A stretch of DNA of 64,000 nucleotides, taken from assembly GCA_937974245.1 (NCBI GenBank), contig CALJKV010000011.1:19554-83553 (forward strand). Direction: 5' to 3'. Origin of the DNA: an uncultured Chloroflexota bacterium. Lineage in GTDB: Bacteria > Chloroflexota > Anaerolineae > Aggregatilineales > Phototrophicaceae. Under the pieces are notes generated by a model. That model was not told the origin of the DNA, ran no database searches, and saw nothing but the letters and a program-made list of their open reading frames with translations. This document shows, one piece after another, positions 42,716 to 51,002 of this stretch. How positions within the stretch are numbered: position 1 is the stretch's first letter; each line of letters starts with the position of its first letter. The translations under genes and the position numbers were made by a program.

Positions 42716-44053
42716 TCATGGGCTATAAACAGGCAAGTAAATACTAAAACACGTTCCGCTTGGTTTAGCTACCTCACTGCTCACTGTAATGGTCCCGCCA
42801 TGTGCTTCAATGATTGCCTTACCAATCGCCAGACCCAGGCCGGTTCCCCCACTTGTGCGGTCACGTGACCGATCTGCGCGGTAGAAACGCTCGAAGATAT
42901 GGGACAGATGTTCCGTCGGAATCCCTTCACCCGTGTCCTCAATCTGAAGACAGACCTTTCCAGCCCTTTCTTCTGTTTGCAGCATGATTTTTCCGCCTGA
43001 AGACGTGTGACGCAACGCATTAACAAGCAAATTCTGTAACACCTGCCCCAACCGTACGCGATCGCCGGAAACGTACAGCGCTTCTGCTGGGGTACTGACA
43101 ACAAAATCTATGCCTTCTGTTTCTGCTACCGGCTTGAAAATTTCTGTGATCGACGACAATAAATCGTTCAGAAGAAGCGGTTCATGTACCACTTTCAGTT
43201 CGTTAGCATCCGCCAAAGAAAGTTCATGCAAGTCATTGACAAGGTGGCTCAGATGGTGTGTTTGATCGTACAGGGTTAGGATTTCCATTTTGGTCAATGG
43301 ATGCACATCATCGATCAATGCCCGTAGGTTACTGCCCATGACCGTCAATGGGGTTCTCAGTTCATGGGCGACGTCAGCTATTAGATTGCTGCGAAGCTGC
43401 TCAGATTCCTCTAGCCGGGCGGCCATCTCGTTGAAGGCACGGGCAACATCGCGCATTTCTTCACTGCCTCCAGGTTGCACACGCAGACTAAAATCATGAT
43501 GACCAACCTGTCGGGCAGTCTGAGCCAATCGAGAAAGCGGAGCAGCCAACCACCGGCTAACCATCACACTGACAATAACACCCGTTAAAATGCCAATACT
43601 TCCTAGCACTACCACTATATTCTCAGGTGACAGTATTCCTACGGAGTCAACCGGACGTGGTGTTGCGACTATCTCAAATTCCAGAAGCGCGTTATCAAGT
43701 GTGACCTGTTCATGAGTGTCACCTGGGGGTAAGTCACCATAGATGACTTCTCCTTCAATGGAGCGCAATGTGTAATTAATTCGAAAGGTAGAGGGTGGTT
43801 GACTTCTATCAATGCCAGCAAGTAATGCTGCGGCCTGATCTAATGTTCCCCCTTCGGCAAAGAGTGTCTGTAGCTGACTTACTGCACCAAGGTCACCATG
43901 AAGCACATTTTCCTGCATAGATGCGCGCAGTTCATCAGTGAGTAACTGTCGCTGGCTGTCGGCATAGGTCCCTATAATGATGAATAGGAGTAGTGCGCTA
44001 ATCAACACCACGCCACTAGTAGCAAGACTGAGCTGTACCCACAGGCGACGCAT
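42716..44053 (-). CDS. Membrane sensor histidine kinase of the TGCAGA regulon (BaeS-like)
   Basis: The protein is 445 aa. Transmembrane helices (about 8-29 and 129-152) flank an extracytoplasmic sensor of about 100 residues with no recognised fold. HAMP follows, then the H-box VAHELRTPLTVMG, the N-box NLLVNALRHTS, and the G-boxes DTGEGIP and GGTGLGLAIGKA. It starts 2 bp after the response-regulator stop, forming a standard pair. The neighbouring operons with shared operators are its likely targets. Confidence 0.95.
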   Translation of the reverse strand: MRRLWVQLSLATSGVVLISALLLFIIIGTYADSQRQLLTDELRASMQENVLHGDLGAVSQLQTLFAEGGTLDQAAALLAGIDRSQPPSTFRINYTLRSIEGEVIYGDLPPGDTHEQVTLDNALLEFEIVATPRPVDSVGILSPENIVVVLGSIGILTGVIVSVMVSRWLAAPLSRLAQTARQVGHHDFSLRVQPGGSEEMRDVARAFNEMAARLEESEQLRSNLIADVAHELRTPLTVMGSNLRALIDDVHPLTKMEILTLYDQTHHLSHLVNDLHELSLADANELKVVHEPLLLNDLLSSITEIFKPVAETEGIDFVVSTPAEALYVSGDRVRLGQVLQNLLVNALRHTSSGGKIMLQTEERAGKVCLQIEDTGEGIPTEHLSHIFERFYRADRSRDRTSGGTGLGLAIGKAIIEAHGGTITVSSEVAKPSGTCFSIYLPVYSP

Positions 44054-44055
44054 GG

Positions 44056-44739
44056 TTAATTCTCTATTTTGTAACCGACACCATAAACCGTCTGAATATA
44101 TCGAGGTTGTCCGGGATCAGTTTCGATTTTTTTGCGAAGGTTGCGAATGTGACTGTCCAGCGTACGTTCGATACTGGCATATTCATAGCCCAGGCTGCGA
44201 GTGATGAGTTCAGCCCGCGAAAAGACATAATTCGGATTCTCCATCAGGGTCTTCAAGATACTGTATTCGGTCGGAGTAAGCTCAATCAACTCGCCTGCAC
44301 AGGTCACACGTCGGCTATCTGTATCCAGTTCTAAACCATCAATATGGATGATATGAGAGGTTGTTGGTTGCACCCGACGTAGTACAGTCCTGGCCCGGGC
44401 AACAACTTCATGTGGGTTAAAGGGTTTGGTTATATAGTCATCAGCGCCCAGCTCCAAGCCAAGGAGTTTGTCCGAATCCCCTACGCGTGCAGTCAGCATG
44501 ATGACAGGTAAATGCTCCAACCGTTTATCCGACCGAACGACGCGGATAATCTCCCAACCATCACGGTCAGGGAGCATCAGATCCAGAACCACCAGCGCAA
44601 TCGTCTCAGATCGTATGATGTTAAGCGCAGTTGTGCCATCGAAGGCTGTGCGTGTTGCAAAGCCAGCATGTTCAAAATAGCCGACCAGCGTTCTCACAAT
44701 ATCACGGTCATCGTCCACGATGAGTATTGTCTGCACCAT
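44056..44739 (-). CDS. OmpR/PhoB-family response regulator
   Basis: The protein is 227 aa from the ATG at 44739, with TGAGGA upstream. The receiver has ILIVDDDRD, phospho-Asp in IALVVLDLMLPDRDG and Lys in DDYITKPFNPHE. The winged-helix output domain contains ELTPTEYSILKTLMENPNYV and SHIRNLRKKIETDPGQPRYI. OmpR-family regulators bind direct repeats spaced 11 bp apart. Four promoters within the next 8 kb carry exactly such repeats, so I infer they are its targets. Confidence 0.95.
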   Translation of the reverse strand: MVQTILIVDDDRDIVRTLVGYFEHAGFATRTAFDGTTALNIIRSETIALVVLDLMLPDRDGWEIIRVVRSDKRLEHLPVIMLTARVGDSDKLLGLELGADDYITKPFNPHEVVARARTVLRRVQPTTSHIIHIDGLELDTDSRRVTCAGELIELTPTEYSILKTLMENPNYVFSRAELITRSLGYEYASIERTLDSHIRNLRKKIETDPGQPRYIQTVYGVGYKIEN

Positions 44740-44837
44740 GTATTCCTCAGATATGGTTGCGGGGGGAGTTCCCGGCTCCCCCTCTTCCTTATATTTCATT
44801 GTACACTACCTTGTAGTTGTGAAGCACAGCCTTGCCC

Positions 44838-45059
44838 TCAGCCCCACGCGGTCAAAATTGGTGTGGCTTTATCCGATGTAACGGTGATGGCATCCACCGG
44901 GCAGAAGTTCACACACATATTGCAAATCTGGCAGTCTTCGGGATATACGATGACCGCATGTTGTGTTTCCACATTCATTCGAATGACATCGGTCGGGCAA
45001 CTCTCGACGCAGGTTCCGCAGCCAATACAGGTGCGGGGATCAATGAGTTCAATAGCCAC
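44838..45059 (-). CDS. 2[4Fe-4S] ferredoxin partner of the flavoprotein
   Basis: The protein is 73 aa, starting at GTG with GGAGG upstream. Two cluster motifs are complete: CIGCGTCVESCP and CQICNMCVNFCP. It lies 14 bp after the flavoprotein stop in the same operon and has no signal peptide. It is similar to the ferredoxin subunits paired with AprA/fumarate-reductase-like flavoproteins. It may donate or accept electrons, but the flavoprotein carries a Tat signal, so co-export is possible. Confidence 0.9.
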   Translation of the reverse strand: MAIELIDPRTCIGCGTCVESCPTDVIRMNVETQHAVIVYPEDCQICNMCVNFCPVDAITVTSDKATPILTAWG

Positions 45060-45073
45060 TTATTTTTCCTCCT

Positions 45074-46933
45074 TTAGGCCAATCCCAGGTATTCCAGCTC
45101 ACCGGGGAAACGATTGGGATAACGTTCTACATAAGGGATACTCGGGTCGGGTTTCCAATCATTCGGGATCATTTCTTTAGCCACAACCATCTGGCCGTCT
45201 GAACCCATCTTCAGCAAGACCCAGGCTAGCCAATTCTCATCGTCACGAGCGGGATAATCTTCCCGGTAATGCGTACCGCGACTTTCGGTGCGGAACAGTG
45301 ATGCGCGGAGTTTCATCTCGGCATTCAAGAGCATATTAGCCGTCTCATGTGCCAGACGCAGTTCGTGAGCATCTTGAGCGGTAAGCCTTGGCACCATGTT
45401 CTCACGCAGAAAGGTCACGGTTGAGAGCGCGGCCTGTAACCGTTCTTCCTGCTTCACGAAGAGTACAAAGTAAGGGAACATGGCATTCTGCATCACCTGC
45501 GTCACCCAAGCCGGAGTGAAGCCAGATTCGAGTTCGCGGGGTGCAAACATCGCCGCCTGTAAGCTGGCAATCTTTTCGTCCGACAGCATGGGAACCGCCG
45601 CTTGCTGTGCGTATTCAGATGCACCCTGACCAGCTGCGTACCCCTGGGTCGCCGACCCGCTCAAAGACATCCCAAGCCCAGTATAGCTGGCGCCACACAG
45701 CATAGAAGCCAGTGCATCGCCGGCCGCAAACAGCCCCGGAACGTTGCAGGCCCCTTGCATATTGGCAGGCCAGATGCCTTCCGCTTTGTGAATGCCCAAA
45801 CCAGTAGCCGCACCTAACACTGTTGTCCCGCTGCTCTGGCCGGGGCGCAACGCTCCTTCGCTATCAGGCGGTGGGCCGGATGGACGTTCACCTTCTGGCA
45901 TTTCACCGTCGGGGGGTTGGCCAGATGGATGTTCACCTTCTGACATGCCTTCACCGCCTGATGGTGGACCACCTGAATTCACCAGGGTTTCACCCGTATG
46001 AATTGCAAACGCACTGTTGAGCGTCATGCCCGCTGTGAACACGTCAGACGTTTTTCCAATGCCTGAATCCCACATCCTGCCCCACCCGTTCCAGCAAGAA
46101 GCAGGGGTCTCGGTTGATGTCTCGTGGAAATCAATCCATTCCTTGCCGCTGATGATTGCGCCAACACGATAAGCCATCGCATCGCCGTCTGCGGTTTGAC
46201 CGTGTACGGGATAGCCAGGTGCTTTGAACGCGCCTGCCCCAGCGCATATGATGGTTGCCTTTGCCAGTACCAAAACGACTTCTTCGCTATCTATGGCAAA
46301 ACCCATCGCGCCGATAACAGGGCTGTTATCATCATCCTGCTTGAGCAGGGTAGTGAGCATGGTACGTTCGATGAGTTCTACGCCGACCGCCAGGAGTTTT
46401 TCCCGGAGTACCAGGCTGGGATGCCGCACATCCTCATCAAGTAAACCCCAGGAAGCAATATCCTCCCAGCGATTTTTGGACTCATTGAGCATCTGATCCA
46501 GCCAATCCAGATTATTGACATAATCACTGCTGGTACTAACACCAGCAACCCACTCATCCCGATCATGCCCTGCGACTTCATCAAAGACGGAGAATGTGTT
46601 GGCCCAGGGCGTTGCGCCAGAACGGCCGACCGTGCCTTTATCCACCAGGGTGACATTAAGACCTTGCTCTCTGGCGGCGACGGCGGCGAATGCTCCCGCC
46701 ATACCTCCGCCAATCACCAAAATGTCCGTAGCGACGAGTCTTCGTGTCGCATTAGCCATCGACGTTGCACCCTGATTCAGCGTATAGCTGCTATCTACGA
46801 AGACAGTTGCTGCTGCCAGACCTCCAGATGCCAGTATGTTCGGCATCACGAATGCGGTCGCAGAGAGGCCGGTCGCCTTCAGAAAATTGCGGCGCGTAAG
46901 CCCGGCTCGTCGGTTTTCATTTGGAGCAGTCAT
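45074..46933 (-). CDS. Tat-exported FAD-dependent oxidoreductase (fumarate reductase/AprA-like)
   Basis: The protein is 619 aa from the ATG at 46933, with TGAGGAGA upstream. A twin-arginine signal (GLTRRNFLKATGLSATAFVM) is at residues 11-30. The FAD-binding Rossmann motif is ILVIGGGMAGAFAAVAAREQ (71-90), and RSGATPWANTF and GAGAFKAPGYPVHGQTADGD are typical of fumarate-reductase-type flavoproteins. A Gly/Pro/Glu-rich repeat stretch (about 319-371) interrupts the fold; such linkers recur in other proteins of this regulon. The operon is DUF4405-like membrane protein, flavoprotein, ferredoxin. The substrate is unknown. Confidence 0.9.
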   Translation of the reverse strand: MTAPNENRRAGLTRRNFLKATGLSATAFVMPNILASGGLAAATVFVDSSYTLNQGATSMANATRRLVATDILVIGGGMAGAFAAVAAREQGLNVTLVDKGTVGRSGATPWANTFSVFDEVAGHDRDEWVAGVSTSSDYVNNLDWLDQMLNESKNRWEDIASWGLLDEDVRHPSLVLREKLLAVGVELIERTMLTTLLKQDDDNSPVIGAMGFAIDSEEVVLVLAKATIICAGAGAFKAPGYPVHGQTADGDAMAYRVGAIISGKEWIDFHETSTETPASCWNGWGRMWDSGIGKTSDVFTAGMTLNSAFAIHTGETLVNSGGPPSGGEGMSEGEHPSGQPPDGEMPEGERPSGPPPDSEGALRPGQSSGTTVLGAATGLGIHKAEGIWPANMQGACNVPGLFAAGDALASMLCGASYTGLGMSLSGSATQGYAAGQGASEYAQQAAVPMLSDEKIASLQAAMFAPRELESGFTPAWVTQVMQNAMFPYFVLFVKQEERLQAALSTVTFLRENMVPRLTAQDAHELRLAHETANMLLNAEMKLRASLFRTESRGTHYREDYPARDDENWLAWVLLKMGSDGQMVVAKEMIPNDWKPDPSIPYVERYPNRFPGELEYLGLA

Positions 46934-46950
46934 GTGATTTATCTCCTCAT

Positions 46951-47280
46951 CTAACTCTTGACCGGTTCGGTCGAGACAGATTTGGCTTGTTTCCAGAAGG
47001 CAACACGTCCAATCGGAGCGAAGGTCTTTTTGGTCATGGTGACGATCCACTTCCAGTGCAGTAACTGATGCAGCGCAACACCAATCAACATCACGATGCC
47101 ACTGTACTGGTGCAGGGTCTGCCAGACACCGAAGTCTAGGCCGAGCACAGTGGGCGTTGTGCTGCTGGAAAAGTCGATCCAACTGGTGGGGATGAGAAAT
47201 ACCAGCGCGCTGACCATCGTGACCAGAAACGCGGTGCCGATCATTGTATCGACAAGATAGTTCAGTTTTGCTTTGTTCAT
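46951..47280 (-). CDS. DUF4405/cytochrome b561-like membrane subunit
   Basis: The protein is 109 aa with about three transmembrane spans (YLVDTMIGTAFLVTMVSALV; LHQYSGIVMLIGVALHQLLH). Conserved His residues in LHQYSG and LHQLLHW suggest haem b ligands. It is the first gene of the flavoprotein operon, 17 bp before the flavoprotein start, and probably links the flavoprotein to the quinone pool. Its promoter carries the TGCAGA triple repeat. Confidence 0.8.
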   Translation of the reverse strand: MNKAKLNYLVDTMIGTAFLVTMVSALVFLIPTSWIDFSSSTTPTVLGLDFGVWQTLHQYSGIVMLIGVALHQLLHWKWIVTMTKKTFAPIGRVAFWKQAKSVSTEPVKS

Positions 47281-47319
47281 GCGTTTACCTCACTGTTACT
47301 CTGATAAAAGTTGACTGTC

Positions 47320-47375
47320 TGTATACCTTCATCATGCCGGAGAATTTTGCAGAACCTGTGCAGATAGGATGCAGA
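47320..47375 (-). promoter_or_regulatory. TGCAGA triple-repeat promoter 1 (flavoprotein operon)
   Basis: TGCAGA occurs at 47348, 47359 and 47370, exactly 11 bp apart. On the minus strand a -10-like TATACA (47325-47320) begins 23 bp beyond the nearest repeat, and no -35 hexamer is seen. The block is 68 bp upstream of the DUF4405-like start. The layout fits activation by an OmpR-type regulator. Confidence 0.8.
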
Positions 47376-47462
47376 ATGTGGAGATATGGTGATCGCTCTG
47401 AATGTGCTGACTGGAGTTTCGCCAAAATCAGAGAATTCATACAAAAAGCGAAACTCCAGTAG

Positions 47463-47492
47463 AAAAGCCCCGATCATCGGACCAGGGGTTTT
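47463..47492 (-). terminator. Terminator after the glycerol dehydrogenase gene
   Basis: Read on the minus strand, AAAACCCC and GGGG(C)TTTT arms with an inner CCGAT-G-ATCGG hairpin are followed by TTTTCT. It lies 25 bp after the dehydrogenase stop and separates it from the next regulon promoter. Confidence 0.7.
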
Positions 47493-47516
47493 CCATGAAC
47501 TTGAAGGGAAGTAGCG

Positions 47517-48611
47517 TTAGCTGGTCTTGCGCCGCTGCCCTTCTGCGTCTGCTGTTTTCAGCGCAGCGAAGACTTTCTGCGGCGTGACAGGCATCGGCTC
47601 ATTGTGGATGGTTTCGCCCTCAGCACAGGCGGCTTCAGCAACCTGCATCAACCCGGCATCGGTGACATCTGCCAGCCCAATCTCAGCCAACGTGGTCGGC
47701 AGACCGACCGCTTCACACAGGGTGTAAACCTCGTCGATCAAATTGGCAGGCTTGTCGGTCAAGAAGAGCGAGGCTACCACACCGATAGCAACCTTTTCGC
47801 CGTGCCAATAGGGATGCGTTTGTTCCAGAGTGGTCAATCCATTGTGGATGGCGTGGCAGGCTGAAAGTCCGCCACTTTCGAAACCCAACCCACTCAAAAG
47901 GGTGTTGGCTTCCACAATGCGTTCCAGCGCCGGGGTGACGACCTGCGCTTCGCAGGAGACTTTCGCGGCGACACCGTATCCCAGCAGCGTATCGTAACAC
48001 AACCGCGCCAGCGAGTAGGCCGCCATTGAGCCGACACGCCCGGTCATGTTGTTGGCGTAATTGCGCTGGCAGGCATCCGCCTCAAACCAGGTCGAGAGGG
48101 CATCGCCAATCCCCGCTACCAGAAAACGTACCGGTGCTCGAGCAATTATGTCGGTATCCACCAGCACAAGATTGGGGTTTTCCGGCAGGAACAGATAGCG
48201 TTTAAAAACGCCTTCCGGTGTATAGATCACTGACAGAGCGCTGGTCGGTGCATCGGTTGATGCGACGGTGGGCACAATGACTACCGGCAAATTCAGTGTA
48301 TATGCCACTGCTTTGGCCGTATCCAGAGTCTTACCGCCACCAATGCCGATAATAACTTCTGCGTTTTCTGTTTTGGCCTGTCCAGACAGCACTGCAATTT
48401 CTTCGTCCGAGCATTCCCCACCAAAACGCACCGTTGTATAGGTAATGGCGGCTTTCAGCGACTCCTCAAAGGTGGGCAGCAGGTTGTCCTGCACGAACGG
48501 ATCAACGATCAAGTAGGCTTGTTGACCGAAACGGGCGGTTTCTTCGCCCAACAACTGGGTGGCCTGATACCCCTGAACATAGCGACCCGGAAAGATAGTA
48601 GTTGAAATCAT
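47517..48611 (-). CDS. gldA: Glycerol dehydrogenase-like iron/zinc alcohol dehydrogenase
   Basis: The protein is 364 aa. The GldA NAD-binding signatures are present: GIGGGKTLDTAKAVAYTLNL and PTVASTDAPTSALSVIY. Metal-site regions are VAGIGDALSTWFEADACQ, LSACHAIHNGL and HPYWHGEKVAIG. The family oxidises glycerol to dihydroxyacetone with NAD+, in the cytoplasm. It is 23 bp downstream of the Gly/His-rich membrane protein gene and shares its TGCAGA promoter. Glycerol-1-phosphate dehydrogenase is a more remote alternative. Confidence 0.88.
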   Translation of the reverse strand: MISTTIFPGRYVQGYQATQLLGEETARFGQQAYLIVDPFVQDNLLPTFEESLKAAITYTTVRFGGECSDEEIAVLSGQAKTENAEVIIGIGGGKTLDTAKAVAYTLNLPVVIVPTVASTDAPTSALSVIYTPEGVFKRYLFLPENPNLVLVDTDIIARAPVRFLVAGIGDALSTWFEADACQRNYANNMTGRVGSMAAYSLARLCYDTLLGYGVAAKVSCEAQVVTPALERIVEANTLLSGLGFESGGLSACHAIHNGLTTLEQTHPYWHGEKVAIGVVASLFLTDKPANLIDEVYTLCEAVGLPTTLAEIGLADVTDAGLMQVAEAACAEGETIHNEPMPVTPQKVFAALKTADAEGQRRKTS

Positions 48612-48634
48612 CAGGTTCCACGATTCCTTTCACG

Positions 48635-49027
48635 TCATTCGTTGTAGAATTCATCATCATAGAAATAGGCATCATCTTCACCTTCAAATGTGCCTCGTTT
48701 ACGCTTTGTTTTTTCCTTTGGTCGCCGCTGATTCAGCACGACCGCTGCGAGCACTAACAAGCACCCTACGAGGAACACTGGCGATGCTATCACTTCGGCA
48801 AGTAGCAACGCGATGAAGAAAATGAACATCAATGGCGCAAACATCCAGCCTATGCCCATCATACCTCCGTGTCCGAACACCGGGATCGGATACAGCATCC
48901 TTCCACCGGGGGGACCACTAGGTCGGTCATGTCCACCGTGACCACCACCAAATCCGCTAGGGCCTCCTCGCCCCACATGACCGCCGGGAGGCCGGTCATG
49001 TCCACCACGACCACCGCGCATTGCCAT
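48635..49027 (-). CDS. Gly/His/Pro-rich N-terminus membrane protein
   Basis: The protein is 130 aa. The first 45 residues are Gly, His, Arg and Pro rich with a repeated GGHDRPxG unit (e.g. GGRGGHDRPPGGHVGRGG). Two transmembrane spans follow (MGIGWMFAPLMFIFFIALLL; IASPVFLVGCLLVLAAVVL), then a charged tail ending EDDAYFYDDEFYNE. The His-rich part might bind metal. It is first in its operon, 67 bp after the triple repeat. No family recognised. Confidence 0.75.
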   Translation of the reverse strand: MAMRGGRGGHDRPPGGHVGRGGPSGFGGGHGGHDRPSGPPGGRMLYPIPVFGHGGMMGIGWMFAPLMFIFFIALLLAEVIASPVFLVGCLLVLAAVVLNQRRPKEKTKRKRGTFEGEDDAYFYDDEFYNE

Positions 49028-49065
49028 TTCATTGCTCCCTGATTGCTAGTCGTACAGTCTGTTTC

Positions 49066-49121
49066 CTTATATCTTTATCATGCCAGAGAATTTTGCAGAA
49101 CCTGTGCAGATAGGATGCAGA
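49066..49121 (-). promoter_or_regulatory. TGCAGA triple-repeat promoter 2 (membrane protein-gldA operon)
   Basis: TGCAGA occurs at 49094, 49105 and 49116, and TATAAG at 49071-49066 on the minus strand. Repeat spacing (11 bp) and repeat to -10 distance (23 bp) equal those of the other three copies. The sequence between (GCATGATAAAG) is also shared. Confidence 0.8.
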
Positions 49122-49156
49122 ATGTGGAGATGGGGCGGTAGCAAGATGTGCAGAAT

Positions 49157-49188
49157 CAAAAATGCAAGGGCACGATATGCCCCTGCAT
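49157..49188 (-). terminator. Terminator downstream of DUF1566 gene A
   Basis: The minus strand forms an ATGCAGGGGCA / TGCCCTTGCAT hairpin (one mismatch) followed by TTTT. It is identical to the terminator after gene B. It sits 145 bp after the premature stop of gene A, but 24 bp after where the intact tail would end, showing that the tail was once coding. Confidence 0.75.
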
Positions 49189-49326
49189 TTATCATCCAGG
49201 TCTTTGGTGGGCTTACTGTGGTGTACCCAGCGCCTCTTGCAATGCTTCCACAGTGACCCCCAATGCTTCAGCCGCTGCTTCAAGATCAGCCGGTCCCTGG
49301 TTTGGATCACCCAATGCCGCTTGCAA
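49157..49326. repeat. 170-bp identical tract, copy A
   Basis: This tract is base-for-base the same as 50833-51002 as far as I can read. It covers the terminator and the C-terminal coding tail. In copy A it lies just beyond the stop codon, so it is no longer translated. Confidence 0.85.
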
Positions 49327-49332
49327 TGCTTC

Positions 49333-50679
49333 TTAAGTCACGCCTAATAGTGCAGCGGCTGCGGCCAGATCTGGTCCCATTTGACCATCCTGCGGGTCAC
49401 CTTGCGGAGGCTGACCGTCCTGTGGACCACGTGCGCCACCGCCAATGTCACCCGTGTCGCCATTCTCAAATGCAACAATCCGATCTGGATTGATAGTGGT
49501 TGGATCGCCATCCGGTGTTTCGGTCACATCACCGCCACGCACCAAGCGCGCATGGTGGTAAATAACCTCGAAGTCCGTGCCATCGGAGACCGCTTCCGCT
49601 TTGGTGTCAAAAACAACCGAGCCTGCACCATGTAAATCGTAGCCTGCCGTGTCTGTGTTATAGCCTACAACAAGGAGCCAGGCATAAGTGTTGCCACCCT
49701 CGGTAGCGCCCTCGTCTATGATCGGATTGGACGTGCTCGTCCAGTAACCCGGGTACGTGACCTGCGTGGCTATCTCGGCACCGGTGGCAGTGTCATACAC
49801 GACATTCGTGAGTTCTGTCAGATTGAACACGCTTGTATCCATAGCCGGGAAGACGCCGGAGTAATCGGCAATGCTCTGCAGTTCCTTGATATTTGGCAGA
49901 CGCCAATCATCGTAGCCGGCTATGGTGGCATCTGCCGCATAGGCGAGGGCTGCTTCCCAGTTCATTGCTTCACCGCTGTCATTCTGCGCCCACATCAAAC
50001 CGGTGGCATTATCGGTAATTGTACCGTCACCGTTGTCCACAAAGTCGTTGACACCGTATTCATCCCCGCTGACGCAGCGCACGAATCGGTTACCGCTCAT
50101 TGCTTTGATGTGTCCGGTCCAGTCATTGACAATGAATGCAGGATCACCTTGTACCTGCTGGTTCTGATACTCGCTTTCGACCAGATAGAGATCACTCGTC
50201 CATGAATGGTGCTGACTAAGCTCTGAACCATCACCAACCAGGTAGAAGTAGTCGGTATCGACCCAGGGCCAACCTTGCGAAAAGTCCCTGAGCGACCACA
50301 ATTCCTTCACGCTGGGTAAGCGCCAATCGGTGATGCCGCCGAAATCAAGTGATTCGCAGTAGCCCGCAGCTTCAGACCAGGCCATGGAATAGCTTGATAG
50401 GTCCTGTGTCCAGACCAGGCCGGTAACGTTATCAGTGATCGTACCATCGCCGTTGTCAGTGTAGCTGGGCTCATTGCCTGTGTATTGGGCATCTTGTCCG
50501 TAAAATGCCTCGCCTTCGGCGGGGCAGTCGATCAATTCGCTGTTGTTGAAGCAGAGGCCCTGATTGGTATCGACGATGGGGTAGGTGGGAGAAGCCTCCT
50601 GTGCAGTGGCCCCACCAGCGATCCCCACCAGGCCTACGATTGTGAGTAGTACGAGTAGCGATATTCGCTTGCTGTTCAT
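49333..50679 (-). CDS. Secreted DUF1566 (Lcl C-terminal) repeat protein A, truncated tail
   Basis: The protein is 448 aa. A signal peptide (ISLLVLLTIVGLVGIAGGAT) is followed by two DUF1566-type modules: YTDNGDGTITDNVTGLVWTQ with WRLPSVKELWSL, and FVDNGDGTITDNATGLMWAQ with WRLPNIKELQSI. These domains occur in secreted or surface proteins of unknown function. A Gly/Pro/Gln-rich linker follows (GPQDGQPPQGDPQDG). TAA at 49335-49333 replaces the CAG found in gene B, so the helical repeat tail is cut to its first residues. Confidence 0.85.
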   Translation of the reverse strand: MNSKRISLLVLLTIVGLVGIAGGATAQEASPTYPIVDTNQGLCFNNSELIDCPAEGEAFYGQDAQYTGNEPSYTDNGDGTITDNVTGLVWTQDLSSYSMAWSEAAGYCESLDFGGITDWRLPSVKELWSLRDFSQGWPWVDTDYFYLVGDGSELSQHHSWTSDLYLVESEYQNQQVQGDPAFIVNDWTGHIKAMSGNRFVRCVSGDEYGVNDFVDNGDGTITDNATGLMWAQNDSGEAMNWEAALAYAADATIAGYDDWRLPNIKELQSIADYSGVFPAMDTSVFNLTELTNVVYDTATGAEIATQVTYPGYWTSTSNPIIDEGATEGGNTYAWLLVVGYNTDTAGYDLHGAGSVVFDTKAEAVSDGTDFEVIYHHARLVRGGDVTETPDGDPTTINPDRIVAFENGDTGDIGGGARGPQDGQPPQGDPQDGQMGPDLAAAAALLGVT

Positions 50680-50739
50680 GTGATTTGTCCATTCTTTGTT
50701 ATTGATTTGAGATCGGCAAGATGCCGTTATTCAATTGAA

Positions 50740-50795
50740 CTCATACCTTCATCATGGCGAAGAACTATGCAGAAGCTGTGCAGATGCGATGCAGA
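50740..50795 (-). promoter_or_regulatory. TGCAGA triple-repeat promoter 3 (DUF1566 gene A)
   Basis: TGCAGA occurs at 50768, 50779 and 50790, with TATGAG at 50745-50740 on the minus strand. All spacings equal those of the other copies. The block ends 89 bp upstream of the gene A start. Confidence 0.8.
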
Positions 50796-50832
50796 ATGTG
50801 GAGATGGGAAAGTGATTTCAGCGATACGGAAA

Positions 50833-51002
50833 CAAAAATGCAAGGGCACGATATGCCCCTGCATTTATCATCCAGGTCTTTGGTGGGCTTACTGTGGTGT
50901 ACCCAGCGCCTCTTGCAATGCTTCCACAGTGACCCCCAATGCTTCAGCCGCTGCTTCAAGATCAGCCGGTCCCTGGTTTGGATCACCCAATGCCGCTTGC
51001 AA
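50833..51002. repeat. 170-bp identical tract, copy B
   Basis: This is the partner of 49157-49326. Here it contains the terminator and the last translated 38 codons of gene B. Identity is far higher than in the rest of the paralogous genes, which indicates recent gene conversion or duplication. Confidence 0.85.
50834..50864 (-). terminator. Terminator downstream of DUF1566 gene B
   Basis: This is the same hairpin and T-run on the minus strand as at 49157-49188, here 24 bp after the gene B stop. Confidence 0.75.
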
